Source: Actinomycetota bacterium
Lineage (GTDB): Bacteria; Actinomycetota; Actinomycetes; Nanopelagicales; Nanopelagicaceae
Direction: 5' to 3'
DNA length: 10,190 bases
Assembly: GCA_026392815.1 (NCBI GenBank)
Contig: JAPLBI010000071.1
Location: forward strand, 1-10,190
Of the stretch, positions 1 through 6,529 are shown one piece after another. A model generated the notes under the pieces. It was not told the origin of the DNA. It worked only from the letters and a program-made list of their open reading frames with translations, and made no database searches. Both the position numbers and the translations under genes were made by a program. The stretch's first letter is position 1, and every line of letters begins with the position of its first letter.

Positions 1-1
1 C

Positions 2-757
2 TCTCGAGATCTAGTCTTAATCGATCCCGAAAATAACGTTGAGTTCTATTATCTTCGTCCGCGAGATATTGCTCTGTATGTTGGCTCTGGAGAGCTAGAA
101 GCGGGCGTAACTGGGCGAGATTTACTTATAGATTCTGGAGCCGCCGCTACTGAAGTTCTATCACTTGGTTTTGGTGGTTCAACATTTAGATTTGCAGGAC
201 CTGCGTCTGAGAAGCTTTCGACCTCTGATTTAAATGGAAAGCGGGTCGCAACCGCATACCCAGGGCTAGTTCAAAATTACCTTGCTCAGAAATCAATCAA
301 GGCCGAGGTTGTTCGCTTAGATGGAGCAGTTGAAAGTAGCGTTCGTCTTGGCGTTGCTGATGTAATCGCGGATGTTGTGAGTACCGGAAACACTCTTCGA
401 CAAGCTGGACTTGCCATATTCGGAGATCCGATCTTGGTGAGCGAGGCCGTTCTTATTACACGTAGCGGTGCTGCTGTACCGGCTGGACTAGAAGTTCTGC
501 AACGACGCCTGCAAGGAGTCGTAACTGCTCGCGAGTATGTTCTTCTAGATTATGACATTCCGAAGGTGAGCGTTGATAAAGCTTGCGCAATCACACCAGG
601 ACTTGAGTCACCGACTATCTCACCTCTACAGAAAGAGGATTGGGTTGCAGTTCGCGCGATGGTGCTTCGTAAAGATACAAATCGTTTAATGGATGAGTTG
701 TGGTCTTTAGGTGCCCGTGGAATCTTGGTTACAGATATCCACGCTTGCCGACTTTAA
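2..757 (+). CDS. hisG: ATP phosphoribosyltransferase, long form (5' truncated by window edge)
   Basis: HisG catalyses the first step of histidine biosynthesis in the cytoplasm, joining ATP and PRPP to give phosphoribosyl-ATP, and is normally feedback-inhibited by histidine. The frame is open from base 2, so the gene enters from the left edge. About 251 residues are visible; actinobacterial HisG is about 284, so roughly the first 30 are missing. Visible signatures include NNVEFYYLRPRDIALYVGSG, GVTGRDLL, RVATAYPGLV and the PRPP-binding loop ADVVSTGNTL. LLDYDIP and ITPGLESPTI precede a C-terminal ACT-like regulatory domain of about 75 residues ending in DIHACRL, which marks the long, HisZ-independent form. 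A GTG at 377 is internal, because strong HisG homology continues upstream of it. The stop lies one base from the stop of convergent serB, leaving no room for an intergenic terminator. Identification is firm from recalled family sequence; only the true start is unseen. Confidence 0.96.
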   Translation, partial: SRDLVLIDPENNVEFYYLRPRDIALYVGSGELEAGVTGRDLLIDSGAAATEVLSLGFGGSTFRFAGPASEKLSTSDLNGKRVATAYPGLVQNYLAQKSIKAEVVRLDGAVESSVRLGVADVIADVVSTGNTLRQAGLAIFGDPILVSEAVLITRSGAAVPAGLEVLQRRLQGVVTAREYVLLDYDIPKVSVDKACAITPGLESPTISPLQKEDWVAVRAMVLRKDTNRLMDELWSLGARGILVTDIHACRL

Positions 758-758
758 A

Positions 759-1958
759 TCAAGCCTCTTCAACCTCTTCACGAGAAATACCCATTAGGTA
801 GAGAACAGAATCTAGATATGGCGCAGAAACAGAACTGTCTGCCGCTGCTTTAACGGCAGGTTTAGCATTAAATGCTATTCCCATACCTGCGATTGCGATC
901 ATATCCAGATCATTTGCGCGATCACCGATAGCAATAGTCTGCTCTAAATCAATGTTATGTTCGGCAGCGAAATCACGCAGGGCGGTTGCTTTACCTGCGC
1001 GATCAATAACTGGACCAACAAGTGCGCCCGTTAGCTTTCCATCTGCAATTTCTAGATTATTGGCGCGCATATGGTCGATACCTAATTCGGTAGCCAGCGG
1101 TGCAATAACAGGTTCAAAGCCACCAGAAACCAGAGCGATATGGTGTCCGAGTTTCTTTAAGGTGCGAACTAGCGTGCGAGCACCAGGTGTCAAAGTGATC
1201 TCAGATTGCACATCAACTAGAACGGTTTCAGGTAGACCTTTGAGAAGTGCAACACGTGCGCGCAGGCTTGCTTCAAAGTCGAGTTCGCCTCTCATCGCTG
1301 CCTCGGTGATCTTTGCAATCTCACTCTGAACGCCTGCCTTGGCACCGAGAAGTTCAATCACTTCTTGCTTAATCAGCGTTGAATCCACATCCATTACTAC
1401 CAACTTCGTTGCAAATCGCATCAGTCCACCAGGGGAGACTGCGATATCCACACCGAGTTCGCTTCCGGTCGTTGCTAGCGCGCTGCGCAGCGTTGCTAGA
1501 TCAGCGCCAGAGACAGTTAATTCGATAGCGGTTACTGGATAACTAGCGGTTCGGTTGATGCGTTCAATATTTCCGCCATCTTGGGCAATCACCGCAGCGA
1601 TTGCATTTATGGCTTGCGGTTTTAGAGACTGTGATAGCACAACGACGTGCAGAAGTGATTTCTTTGCAGCAATCGAGCTCTGGTCGCTGCTTTCAAAGGA
1701 GGTTGCGATATCTACGCCTAATTTCGCGGCACATTCTTCTAGGTCCGCCTCAATCGATTTAGCGTGTGCTGGTGAAAGAGAGATTAAAACTGTCAAAATC
1801 AATCGACCACGAATCACGACTTGCTGGATATCAAGAATAGTTACAGCAAAAGGGGAGAGCGTTTCGAAGAGAGCCTCTGTAATGCCTGGACTATCAACTC
1901 CGGAGACCAAGATAAGGCCGGTGAATTGTTGCTCTGAAACACCGTTTTTTGACTCCAT
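759..1958 (-). CDS. serB: Phosphoserine phosphatase with tandem ACT domains (SerB2 type)
   Basis: SerB hydrolyses O-phospho-L-serine to serine, the last step of the phosphorylated serine pathway. The product is 399 residues, close to the roughly 409 of mycobacterial SerB2. Two ACT-like domains occupy about residues 12-85 and 103-175 and probably bind serine or another amino acid. The HAD domain follows: motif I is VVMDVDSTLI, with nucleophile D190 and acid/base D192; motif II is LVSGGFEP, with S278; the motif III lysine is probably K323; motif IV is IGDRANDLDM, with D346 and D350. NAKPAV and PYLDSVLYLMG near the end are typical of the family. Motif IV has arginine at 347 where relatives usually have glycine (GDGAND). 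The ATG at 1958 is chosen because an in-frame stop lies eight codons upstream. There is no clear Shine-Dalgarno sequence; a -10-like hexamer just upstream suggests a nearly leaderless mRNA. The gene is convergent with hisG and divergent from the ABC ATPase gene. Confidence 0.95.
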   Translation of the reverse strand: MESKNGVSEQQFTGLILVSGVDSPGITEALFETLSPFAVTILDIQQVVIRGRLILTVLISLSPAHAKSIEADLEECAAKLGVDIATSFESSDQSSIAAKKSLLHVVVLSQSLKPQAINAIAAVIAQDGGNIERINRTASYPVTAIELTVSGADLATLRSALATTGSELGVDIAVSPGGLMRFATKLVVMDVDSTLIKQEVIELLGAKAGVQSEIAKITEAAMRGELDFEASLRARVALLKGLPETVLVDVQSEITLTPGARTLVRTLKKLGHHIALVSGGFEPVIAPLATELGIDHMRANNLEIADGKLTGALVGPVIDRAGKATALRDFAAEHNIDLEQTIAIGDRANDLDMIAIAGMGIAFNAKPAVKAAADSSVSAPYLDSVLYLMGISREEVEEA

Positions 1959-1966
1959 AATGGAGA

Positions 1967-1972
1967 AGATTA
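1967..1972 (-). promoter_or_regulatory. Candidate -10 box for serB (near-leaderless)
   Basis: On the - strand the hexamer TAATCT, matching the actinobacterial TANNNT pattern, ends 8 bases before the serB ATG. Transcription would therefore begin at or within a few bases of the start codon. No convincing -35 box is seen and there is no Shine-Dalgarno sequence. The 83-base gap shared with the divergent ABC gene also holds the 8-bp palindrome GCAATTGC at 1997-2004, which may be chance. Confidence 0.35.
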
Positions 1973-2027
1973 TCGTGAATCACATCAGCGCATGGCGCAA
2001 TTGCAAGTGATTCATCCCCTTTACCGC

Positions 2028-2033
2028 TATCTT
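2028..2033 (+). promoter_or_regulatory. Candidate -10 box for the ABC ATPase-ung unit (leaderless)
   Basis: TATCTT lies 8 bases before the ATG at 2042 and there is no Shine-Dalgarno sequence between them. A TTGCAA at 2001-2006 resembles a weak -35 box but is 21 bases away, longer than usual. This would start transcription at or next to the ATG. Confidence 0.35.
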
Positions 2034-2041
2034 TTTCATCT

Positions 2042-2839
2042 ATGAACGCCGCACCGAGCCAAGTTGTCCTTGCAATGCAAGGGGTGAGCGTTACCCGCGG
2101 CGATAAACGTATTCTCGGACCGATAGATTTCCTAATTCAAAGCGGAGAGCGCTGGGTAATTCTTGGGCCAAACGGCGCAGGTAAATCCACACTTCTCAAT
2201 ATCTTAGCCACGCGCATCTTTCCTACTTCTGGAACAGTTTCGATACTCGATAAACAAATGGGGAAGGTAGATCTCTCTGAACTTCGAACCCGTATCGGAA
2301 TTTGTGCATCGTTACTCGCTGAAGATATTCCCGATGATGAATTTGTTCGAGATGTTGTCTTAACCGCAGCATATGCCGTGATTGGTAGATGGAATGAAGT
2401 TTATGATCTCTGGGATGAATCACGTGCTGTCGCGCTGTTGACCACCTTCGGAGTTCGCGAGTTCGCCGATCGCCGTTACTACACACTTAGTGATGGAGAA
2501 AAGAAGAGAGTGCAGATCGCCCGCGCACTAATGGCCGATCCAGAGCTTCTCCTTTTAGATGAACCTACTGCCGGTCTTGATCTGGGTGGTCGTGAGGATC
2601 TATTGCGCCGCTTTTCAGAATTTTCATTAGACCCGCTAGCTCCTTCGAGCATCATCGTGACTCATCACATTGAAGAAATTCCAGCAGGCACGACACATGC
2701 ACTGATTATCAAAGATGGTGTTATCGCTATATCCGGTCCGATCGCTGAAGTAATCACGTCAGAGCATATGAGCGCTGTCTTTGGTATCTCAATCGATGTA
2801 ACAACAGATGGTTCACGTTTTTTTGCCAGAAGTAGATGA
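2042..2839 (+). CDS. Orphan ABC transporter-type ATP-binding protein
   Basis: This is a soluble ABC ATPase of 265 residues with one nucleotide-binding domain. Walker A is GPNGAGKST (42-50), the signature is LSDGEKKR (149-156), Walker B is LLLLDEPT with D173 and E174, the D-loop is AGLD (177-180), and the switch histidine is in VTHH (206-209). ATP hydrolysis is therefore likely. The Q-loop is atypical: where most transporter ATPases have glutamine after the IG strand, this one reads RIGICASLLAEDI, with no Gln. That resembles the ModF/YlmA-like group of stand-alone ATPases, as I recall it. No membrane permease or solute-binding gene is adjacent, so a partner must be encoded elsewhere or the protein may not be a transporter subunit. 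The start ATG follows a -10-like hexamer without a ribosome binding site. The stop overlaps the ung start (ATGA), implying co-transcription and translational coupling. The substrate cannot be assigned. Confidence 0.9.
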   Translation: MNAAPSQVVLAMQGVSVTRGDKRILGPIDFLIQSGERWVILGPNGAGKSTLLNILATRIFPTSGTVSILDKQMGKVDLSELRTRIGICASLLAEDIPDDEFVRDVVLTAAYAVIGRWNEVYDLWDESRAVALLTTFGVREFADRRYYTLSDGEKKRVQIARALMADPELLLLDEPTAGLDLGGREDLLRRFSEFSLDPLAPSSIIVTHHIEEIPAGTTHALIIKDGVIAISGPIAEVITSEHMSAVFGISIDVTTDGSRFFARSR

Positions 2840-3483
2840 CTAGTTTTAGAGATCAGTTACACCCTGGATGGCGCGATCTTCTAAAGGGATCTCTTGATCT
2901 ACTAGATCAGACTGAGCTAAAACTTAAAGAAACTTCCTTTCTGCCTCAACATCAATATGTGATGAAGTGCTTATCCTTTAATCCATCCGGAGCTAAAGTT
3001 CTGATTCTTGGGCAAGACCCTTATCCAAACGCAGATGATGCGATGGGGCTTGCCTTCTCAACGGCGCGAAGGGACGGAAAACTGCCCGCTTCACTAAAGA
3101 ACATATATCGTGAATTAGTTGATGACCTAGATATTCCTCACCCAACTTCAGGAGATCTTTCTCCTTGGTGCAAACAAGGCGTTGTACTTTTGAATCGAAC
3201 CCTTACATGTGCAGAAGGAGAGAGCAATTCTCACAAAGATATAGGTTGGAGAGTTTTTACGGATCAAGTTGTATCTATTTTGGCCCAACAAGGCGTAGTT
3301 GCAATTCTTTGGGGCGCTAACGCGCAAGAGGTGGAACACCACTTTCCTAAATCCGATTGCATTTCATCCGTTCATCCCAGTCCGCTATCGGCCTACCGTG
3401 GATTCTTCGGTTCTAAACCATTTAGTAGAGCTAATCAAGTATTGGTTAGCAAGGGGCGCCAACCCATCGACTGGTCTATCTAA
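2836..3483 (+). CDS. ung: Uracil-DNA glycosylase, family 1
   Basis: Ung cleaves the N-glycosidic bond of uracil in DNA, starting base-excision repair after cytosine deamination or dUMP incorporation. The product is 215 residues, near the usual 220-230. Family-1 motifs are present in order: the water-activating motif GQDPYP (59-64), with catalytic D61; GLAFS (71-75), with the uracil-stacking F74; GVVLLNRTLT, with uracil-specificity N120; VAILWGANAQ (155-164); and the minor-groove Leu loop HPSPLSAYRGFFGSKPFS, with H180. The proline in GQDPYP, where many bacteria have histidine, is also what I recall for mycobacterial Ung, so it is not a defect. The start codon overlaps the stop of the upstream ABC ATPase gene as ATGA, and only a weak AGAAG precedes it, so translation is probably coupled. 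A strong hairpin terminator follows within four bases of the stop. Confidence 0.96.
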   Translation: MTSFRDQLHPGWRDLLKGSLDLLDQTELKLKETSFLPQHQYVMKCLSFNPSGAKVLILGQDPYPNADDAMGLAFSTARRDGKLPASLKNIYRELVDDLDIPHPTSGDLSPWCKQGVVLLNRTLTCAEGESNSHKDIGWRVFTDQVVSILAQQGVVAILWGANAQEVEHHFPKSDCISSVHPSPLSAYRGFFGSKPFSRANQVLVSKGRQPIDWSI

Positions 3484-3486
3484 AGT

Positions 3487-3522
3487 AGAAAGCCCCCGGT
3501 TAACAACAACCGGGGGCTTTCT
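3487..3522. terminator. Perfect hairpin terminator between ung and the purine permease gene
   Basis: A 15-bp perfect inverted repeat (3487-3501 with 3508-3522) encloses a six-base AACAAC loop. The stem has a CCCCCGG/CCGGGGG core flanked by AAA/TTT. On the + strand it is followed by TTCTT, a short T-rich tail, directly after ung. The two genes converge here, and the A-rich 5' arm gives a partly T-rich tail on the - strand, so it may end transcription from both sides. It is the only strong terminator I see in the window. Confidence 0.88.
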
Positions 3523-3527
3523 TCTTA

Positions 3528-3548
3528 CTAATTACTTTCTAATTACTT
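3528..3548. repeat. Short tandem repeat, 2 x CTAATTACTT
   Basis: CTAATTACTT occurs at 3528-3537 and again at 3539-3548, separated by one T. It sits between the terminator and the stop codon of the permease gene. No function is evident; it is probably a small local duplication in AT-rich spacer DNA. Confidence 0.6.
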
Positions 3549-3550
3549 GC

Positions 3551-4953
3551 TTATCCAACCCAGGTATTGATTGGTGAAGATAAGAAGTAGATCATAAAGA
3601 GGCCCGAGACCAAGAGAAGTAGTGGATGTACTTCCTTGCGACGGCCTTGGATGTAGCGGATTACTACGTGAGTAACGAAGCCAGCGCCAATACCAACTGA
3701 GATGTTGTAGGTAAATGGCATCAAGATGATTGTGAGGAACGCTGGAATTGCGATTCCGTAATCTTCCCAATCAATGGCTTTGATCTGTGTCATCATCAAG
3801 AAACCAACGATGATGAGTGCAGGAGTTGCAGCCTCGTAAGGAATGATCGCAACTAGCGGAGCAAGGAATGTTGTAAGCAAGAAGCAAGCTCCTGTTACGA
3901 CAGATGCCAGACCAGTTCGTGCGCCTTCGCCGACACCAGATGCAGATTCGATGTAGCTGGTGTTGGAAGAGATGCTTCCAGCGCCACCTGCTACTGCAGC
4001 CAATGAGTCGACAAGAAGAATGCGATCGTTATTTGGAACGTTTCCATCCTTATCGATCAAACCTGCTTCATGTCCGATTGCTGTAACAGTTCCTACAGTG
4101 TCGAAGAAATCTGAAAGCAATAAGGTGAAGATCAAGAGGATAACTGTGACCAAAGGAAGACGGTCGAATGAGCCAAGAAGATTGAAATCTCCAAAGAGGC
4201 TGAAATCTGGGGTAGCGGCGATCTTTTCAGGAACCGCAGGAACGTTTAGGTTCCATCCCTTTGGATTTACTTCACCTGTGGCGCCGTTAAATAGTGGTCC
4301 AATTTTAAGAGTTGTCTCAACAATAACCGCTGCGATTGTTGCCACGATTATTCCGATAAGAATCGCACCCTTTACCTTCTTGACCATCAGAGCGATAGTT
4401 AGGAAGAGTCCAAGTGCGAAGATGATTACTGGCCAGCCAACTAGCGTTCCACCATCCGTCGAACGAATCCAGCATCGACAAGGCCAATGAGCGCAATGAA
4501 TAAACCAATACCCACTGAGATTGCGATCTTCAATTGAGCAGGTACTGCTCTAAAGACCGCGGTTCTAAAGCCGGTAAGCACCAATATGGTGATGATAATT
4601 CCTTCGATTACAACAAGGCCCATAGCATCTGCCCATGTCATTTTCGATGCGATACCAACTGCAACGAATGTGTTAAGGCCAAGACCTGTTGCGAGTGCAA
4701 GTGGATAGTTTCCAACTACGCCCATAAGGATTGTTAATACACCGGCCATTAGCGCAGTCATCGCGGCAACTAGAGCGAGATTAGGAGCATCTCCACCGCC
4801 GATGTATTTGCCATCAGCATCTTTTGCAAGACCAATGATGAGTGGATTTAGAGCGACTATGTATGCCATGGTGAAGAAGGTGACGATGCCGCCGCGAACT
4901 TCCCGAGCTACAGTTGAGCCACGTTCCGATATTTTGAAATAGCTATCGAGCAT
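3551..4953 (-). pseudogene. NCS2/AzgA-type purine permease, interrupted by a frameshift
   Basis: This is an integral membrane uptake permease of the nucleobase-cation symporter-2, AzgA/PbuG-like group, which imports hypoxanthine, guanine or adenine with protons. The coding sequence is in two frames. The 5' part (4953 to about 4459) begins MLDSYFKISERGSTVAREVR, carries TFFTMAYIVALNPLI and LATGLGLNTF, then ends after GFVRRMVER at a stop at 4441. From 4459 the homology resumes in the next frame (TDGGTLVGWPVIIF...) and runs to 3551, with LLLSDFFDTVGTVTAIGHEA, SYIESASGVGEGARTGL and a series of hydrophobic segments. Adding one base near 4456-4461 would restore about 467 residues, normal for the family. 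No slippery heptamer is visible, so programmed frameshifting is unlikely; a recent inactivating deletion or a sequencing error fits better. The ATG at 4953 has a good AGAAAGG ribosome binding site six bases upstream. The in-frame ATG at 4387 is internal. Family is firm; exact substrate is inferred. Confidence 0.9.
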
Positions 4954-5053
4954 GACGAACCTTTCTAATTTTGTTAACGGGGGTGTTTGCGACCCCGTGT
5001 GAAATGACGGCTCACAGACCGAGGGATAAGAGGATCTAAACCTAAAAGAGCGG
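4954..5053 (-). promoter_or_regulatory. Structured leader of the purine permease gene
   Basis: This 100-base gap lies between the upstream yczE-like stop and the permease ATG, the longest spacer in the window. Read on the - strand it can form two successive small hairpins: TGTGA with TCACA (5016-5012 with 5002-4998, 9-base loop), then ACGGGG with CCCCGT (4998-4993 with 4982-4977, 10-base loop). They share one base. The Shine-Dalgarno AGAAAGG follows. It does not match the purine riboswitch core as I remember it, and no T-run follows the second hairpin. It may be a regulatory leader, an operator or chance structure. A promoter is expected here or upstream, but none is clear. Confidence 0.3.
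4960..4966 (-). promoter_or_regulatory. Ribosome binding site of the purine permease gene
   Basis: AGAAAGG on the - strand, six bases before the ATG at 4953, supports that start. It contrasts with serB, the ABC ATPase and DUF554 genes, which have no such site. Confidence 0.7.
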
Positions 5054-5725
5054 TTACTTTGAGGTTAGACGCGCGACTATGCCGAAAGAAATCGCCACTG
5101 ATTGGCCGATTAAGAGGGCAAAGAGCGCGGTACCGAGGCCAATTTTGCCGCCTAGCAGCGCACCCACGATCAAAACAGTTACTTCAATTCCCATACGCAC
5201 ACGTCCCACGCGAACGCCGGTACGTTGATGAATTCCCGTCATAGCGCCATCGCGCGGGCCAGGACCAAGCCCACAAGTTATATAGACCGCTGATCCGAGG
5301 CCTACTAGTGCGATGCCAATCAGTGCAGATGCAAGCCCACCAATTAGCGTTTTCTGCAACGGAAATACTGAAACACCGAACTGGATCGCAGCAGAGATAA
5401 TCACGATATTAGATAGCGTTCCAAAACCTGGTCGTTCGCGAAGTGGAATCCAGATAAGTAGAACAAAGCAACCGGTCACAAATGTTGCCCAACCAAGTGA
5501 AAGACCAGTTTTTAGGCTAAGGCCTTGTGCAAATACAGTCCACGGTGCATTTCCTAGATTCGATTGGACAACTAGCGCATCTCCTAAACCAAAGATGGCC
5601 AGGCCAAAGAAGAGAATCGCGACGCGAGAAAATGAGAGATCCCAACGAGAATTCGCGCGCCAAGGGGTGATTGGTACGGTCTTATGCGGCTTGAGGAAAG
5701 CAGAGAACCTACTCATAAAACTCAT
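5054..5725 (-). CDS. YczE/YitT-like multi-pass membrane protein
   Basis: The product is a small integral membrane protein of 223 residues from the chosen ATG, with about five or six hydrophobic segments. Motifs typical of the YczE-like family are visible: GLGDALVVQSNLGNAPWTVF early, and CGLGPGPRDGAMTGI followed by RTG in the second half. Members are mostly uncharacterised; Bacillus YczE has been linked to a secondary-metabolite locus, which does not define a role here. A TTG at 5743 would add six residues, and an ATG at 5716 would remove three. I prefer the ATG at 5725 because TACACT, a -10-like hexamer, lies six bases upstream. The N-terminus is polar and basic up to about residue 28, suggesting a cytoplasmic start. 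The gene is divergent from the DUF554 gene and may be co-transcribed with the permease 100 bases downstream. Substrate or partner is unknown. Confidence 0.8.
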   Translation of the reverse strand: MSFMSRFSAFLKPHKTVPITPWRANSRWDLSFSRVAILFFGLAIFGLGDALVVQSNLGNAPWTVFAQGLSLKTGLSLGWATFVTGCFVLLIWIPLRERPGFGTLSNIVIISAAIQFGVSVFPLQKTLIGGLASALIGIALVGLGSAVYITCGLGPGPRDGAMTGIHQRTGVRVGRVRMGIEVTVLIVGALLGGKIGLGTALFALLIGQSVAISFGIVARLTSK

Positions 5726-5731
5726 TTTGAG

Positions 5732-5737
5732 AGTGTA
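5732..5737 (-). promoter_or_regulatory. Candidate -10 box for the YczE-like gene (leaderless)
   Basis: TACACT on the - strand (TANNNT pattern) ends six bases before the ATG at 5725, placing the start of transcription at the start codon. No Shine-Dalgarno sequence or good -35 box is seen. Confidence 0.4.
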
Positions 5738-5749
5738 ACGCAATTTATT

Positions 5750-5762
5750 GGCTTTAAAAGCC
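5750..5762. promoter_or_regulatory. Palindrome in the divergent promoter region, possible operator
   Basis: GGCTTT at 5750-5755 and AAAGCC at 5757-5762 form a perfect inverted repeat around a single A. It ends one base before the candidate -10 of the DUF554 gene and lies just upstream of the candidate -10 of the YczE-like gene, so a bound protein could affect both. It could instead be chance in an AT-rich promoter. Confidence 0.35.
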
Positions 5763-5763
5763 G

Positions 5764-5769
5764 TATCCT
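5764..5769 (+). promoter_or_regulatory. Candidate -10 box for the DUF554 gene (leaderless)
   Basis: TATCCT (TANNNT pattern) ends six bases before the ATG at 5776. The intervening AATCAA is not a ribosome binding site, so a leaderless transcript is likely. Confidence 0.45.
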
Positions 5770-5775
5770 AATCAA

Positions 5776-6510
5776 ATGTTCGTCGGCCTCGGTACCTTGA
5801 TTAACATCGCAACAATTATTGGGGGAGCAGCTATTGGTGTTCTAGTTGGCACCCGCATGTTGGCGCGAACAAGAATATTGATCACGGAAGTACTTGGCTT
5901 AGTAACGATTCTTGGCGCTGTCAGTGCACTGGCTCCAATGTGGAGCGATCGCTATATCAATTCAATTCCTAAAGGTTGGACTCTATTAGCGATTCTGGGT
6001 TCTCTTCTTATCGGTGGCGCTATAGGTTCCGCGCTTTCACTCGAATCTCGGCTCGAGGGTTTAGGTGAGACTCTACGAGTTAAATTTGGTGCCCATAAAG
6101 AGAGCACCTTTATAGAAGGCTTCGTTTCAGCAGCGTTGCTATTTGCAATAGGACCGCTGGCGATTCTTGGATCAATAAGCGATGGAATGTCTACCGGTAT
6201 TGATCAGCTACTTCTCAAATCAAGTCTCGACTTTTTTGCGGCAATGGCTTTCGCAGCAAGTTTGGGTTGGGGCGTAGCCGCTGCCGCGATTCCGGTAGCG
6301 ATCTATCAAGGTATTTGGACGGTAATTGGACTCGGGCTAGGCAGCATTCTTGAGGGTTATCAGGTTGATGCCATGACAATTACAGGCGGAGTGATGTTGG
6401 TATGCATCGGTCTACGACTACTAAAGATCAAAGATATCGCCGTCGGCAATTTGTTACCAGCGCTGTTTATCGCACCTATCTTTGTTCTTGTGCTAAATAA
6501 CTTCCTATAG
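5776..6510 (+). CDS. DUF554 (YdfK/YqgA-like) membrane protein
   Basis: The product has 244 residues and is almost entirely hydrophobic, with about seven predicted membrane segments. Features of the DUF554 family are visible: the N-terminal GLGTLINIATIIGGAAIGVL, an ALAPMW segment, GSLLIGGAIGSAL followed by a charged stretch (LESRLEGLGE), then the conserved block FIEGFVSAALLFAIGPLAIL with GSISDG, and a C-terminal GGVMLVCIGLRLLKIKDIAVG. Family length is usually about 220-245, so it looks complete. The molecular function of the family is not established as far as I know; transport is the common guess. It is divergent from the YczE-like gene across 50 bases and convergent with the alcohol dehydrogenase gene across 19 bases, where I see no terminator hairpin. 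The ATG follows a -10-like hexamer without a ribosome binding site. Confidence 0.9.
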   Translation: MFVGLGTLINIATIIGGAAIGVLVGTRMLARTRILITEVLGLVTILGAVSALAPMWSDRYINSIPKGWTLLAILGSLLIGGAIGSALSLESRLEGLGETLRVKFGAHKESTFIEGFVSAALLFAIGPLAILGSISDGMSTGIDQLLLKSSLDFFAAMAFAASLGWGVAAAAIPVAIYQGIWTVIGLGLGSILEGYQVDAMTITGGVMLVCIGLRLLKIKDIAVGNLLPALFIAPIFVLVLNNFL

Positions 6511-6529
6511 AAATTAGTTCTAAGGATAT

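Noticed and set aside
377..757. Separate short gene beginning at GTG 377
   Set aside because: The same frame is open to base 2 with strong HisG homology, so the GTG is an internal valine codon.
952..2010. Several + strand open frames opposite serB
   Set aside because: They are antisense shadows of a well-supported gene, with compositions that resemble no protein family.
3010..3027. Ung motif GQDPYP instead of the common GQDPYH, suggesting an altered active site
   Set aside because: Mycobacterial Ung, as I recall it, also has proline here and the catalytic Asp is intact, so this is a lineage variant.
4441..4475. Programmed -1 frameshift in the permease gene
   Set aside because: No X XXY YYZ slippery sequence is present around GTTCGACGGATGG, and permeases of this family are not known to use one.
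4998..5016. TGTGA...TCACA as a CRP-type operator
   Set aside because: The spacer is 9 bases rather than the 6 of a CRP site, so the match to that class is poor.
4954..5053. ZTP (pfl) riboswitch, from the GGGTCG string on the - strand
   Set aside because: Only a few bases agree; the remaining conserved pfl elements are not visible.
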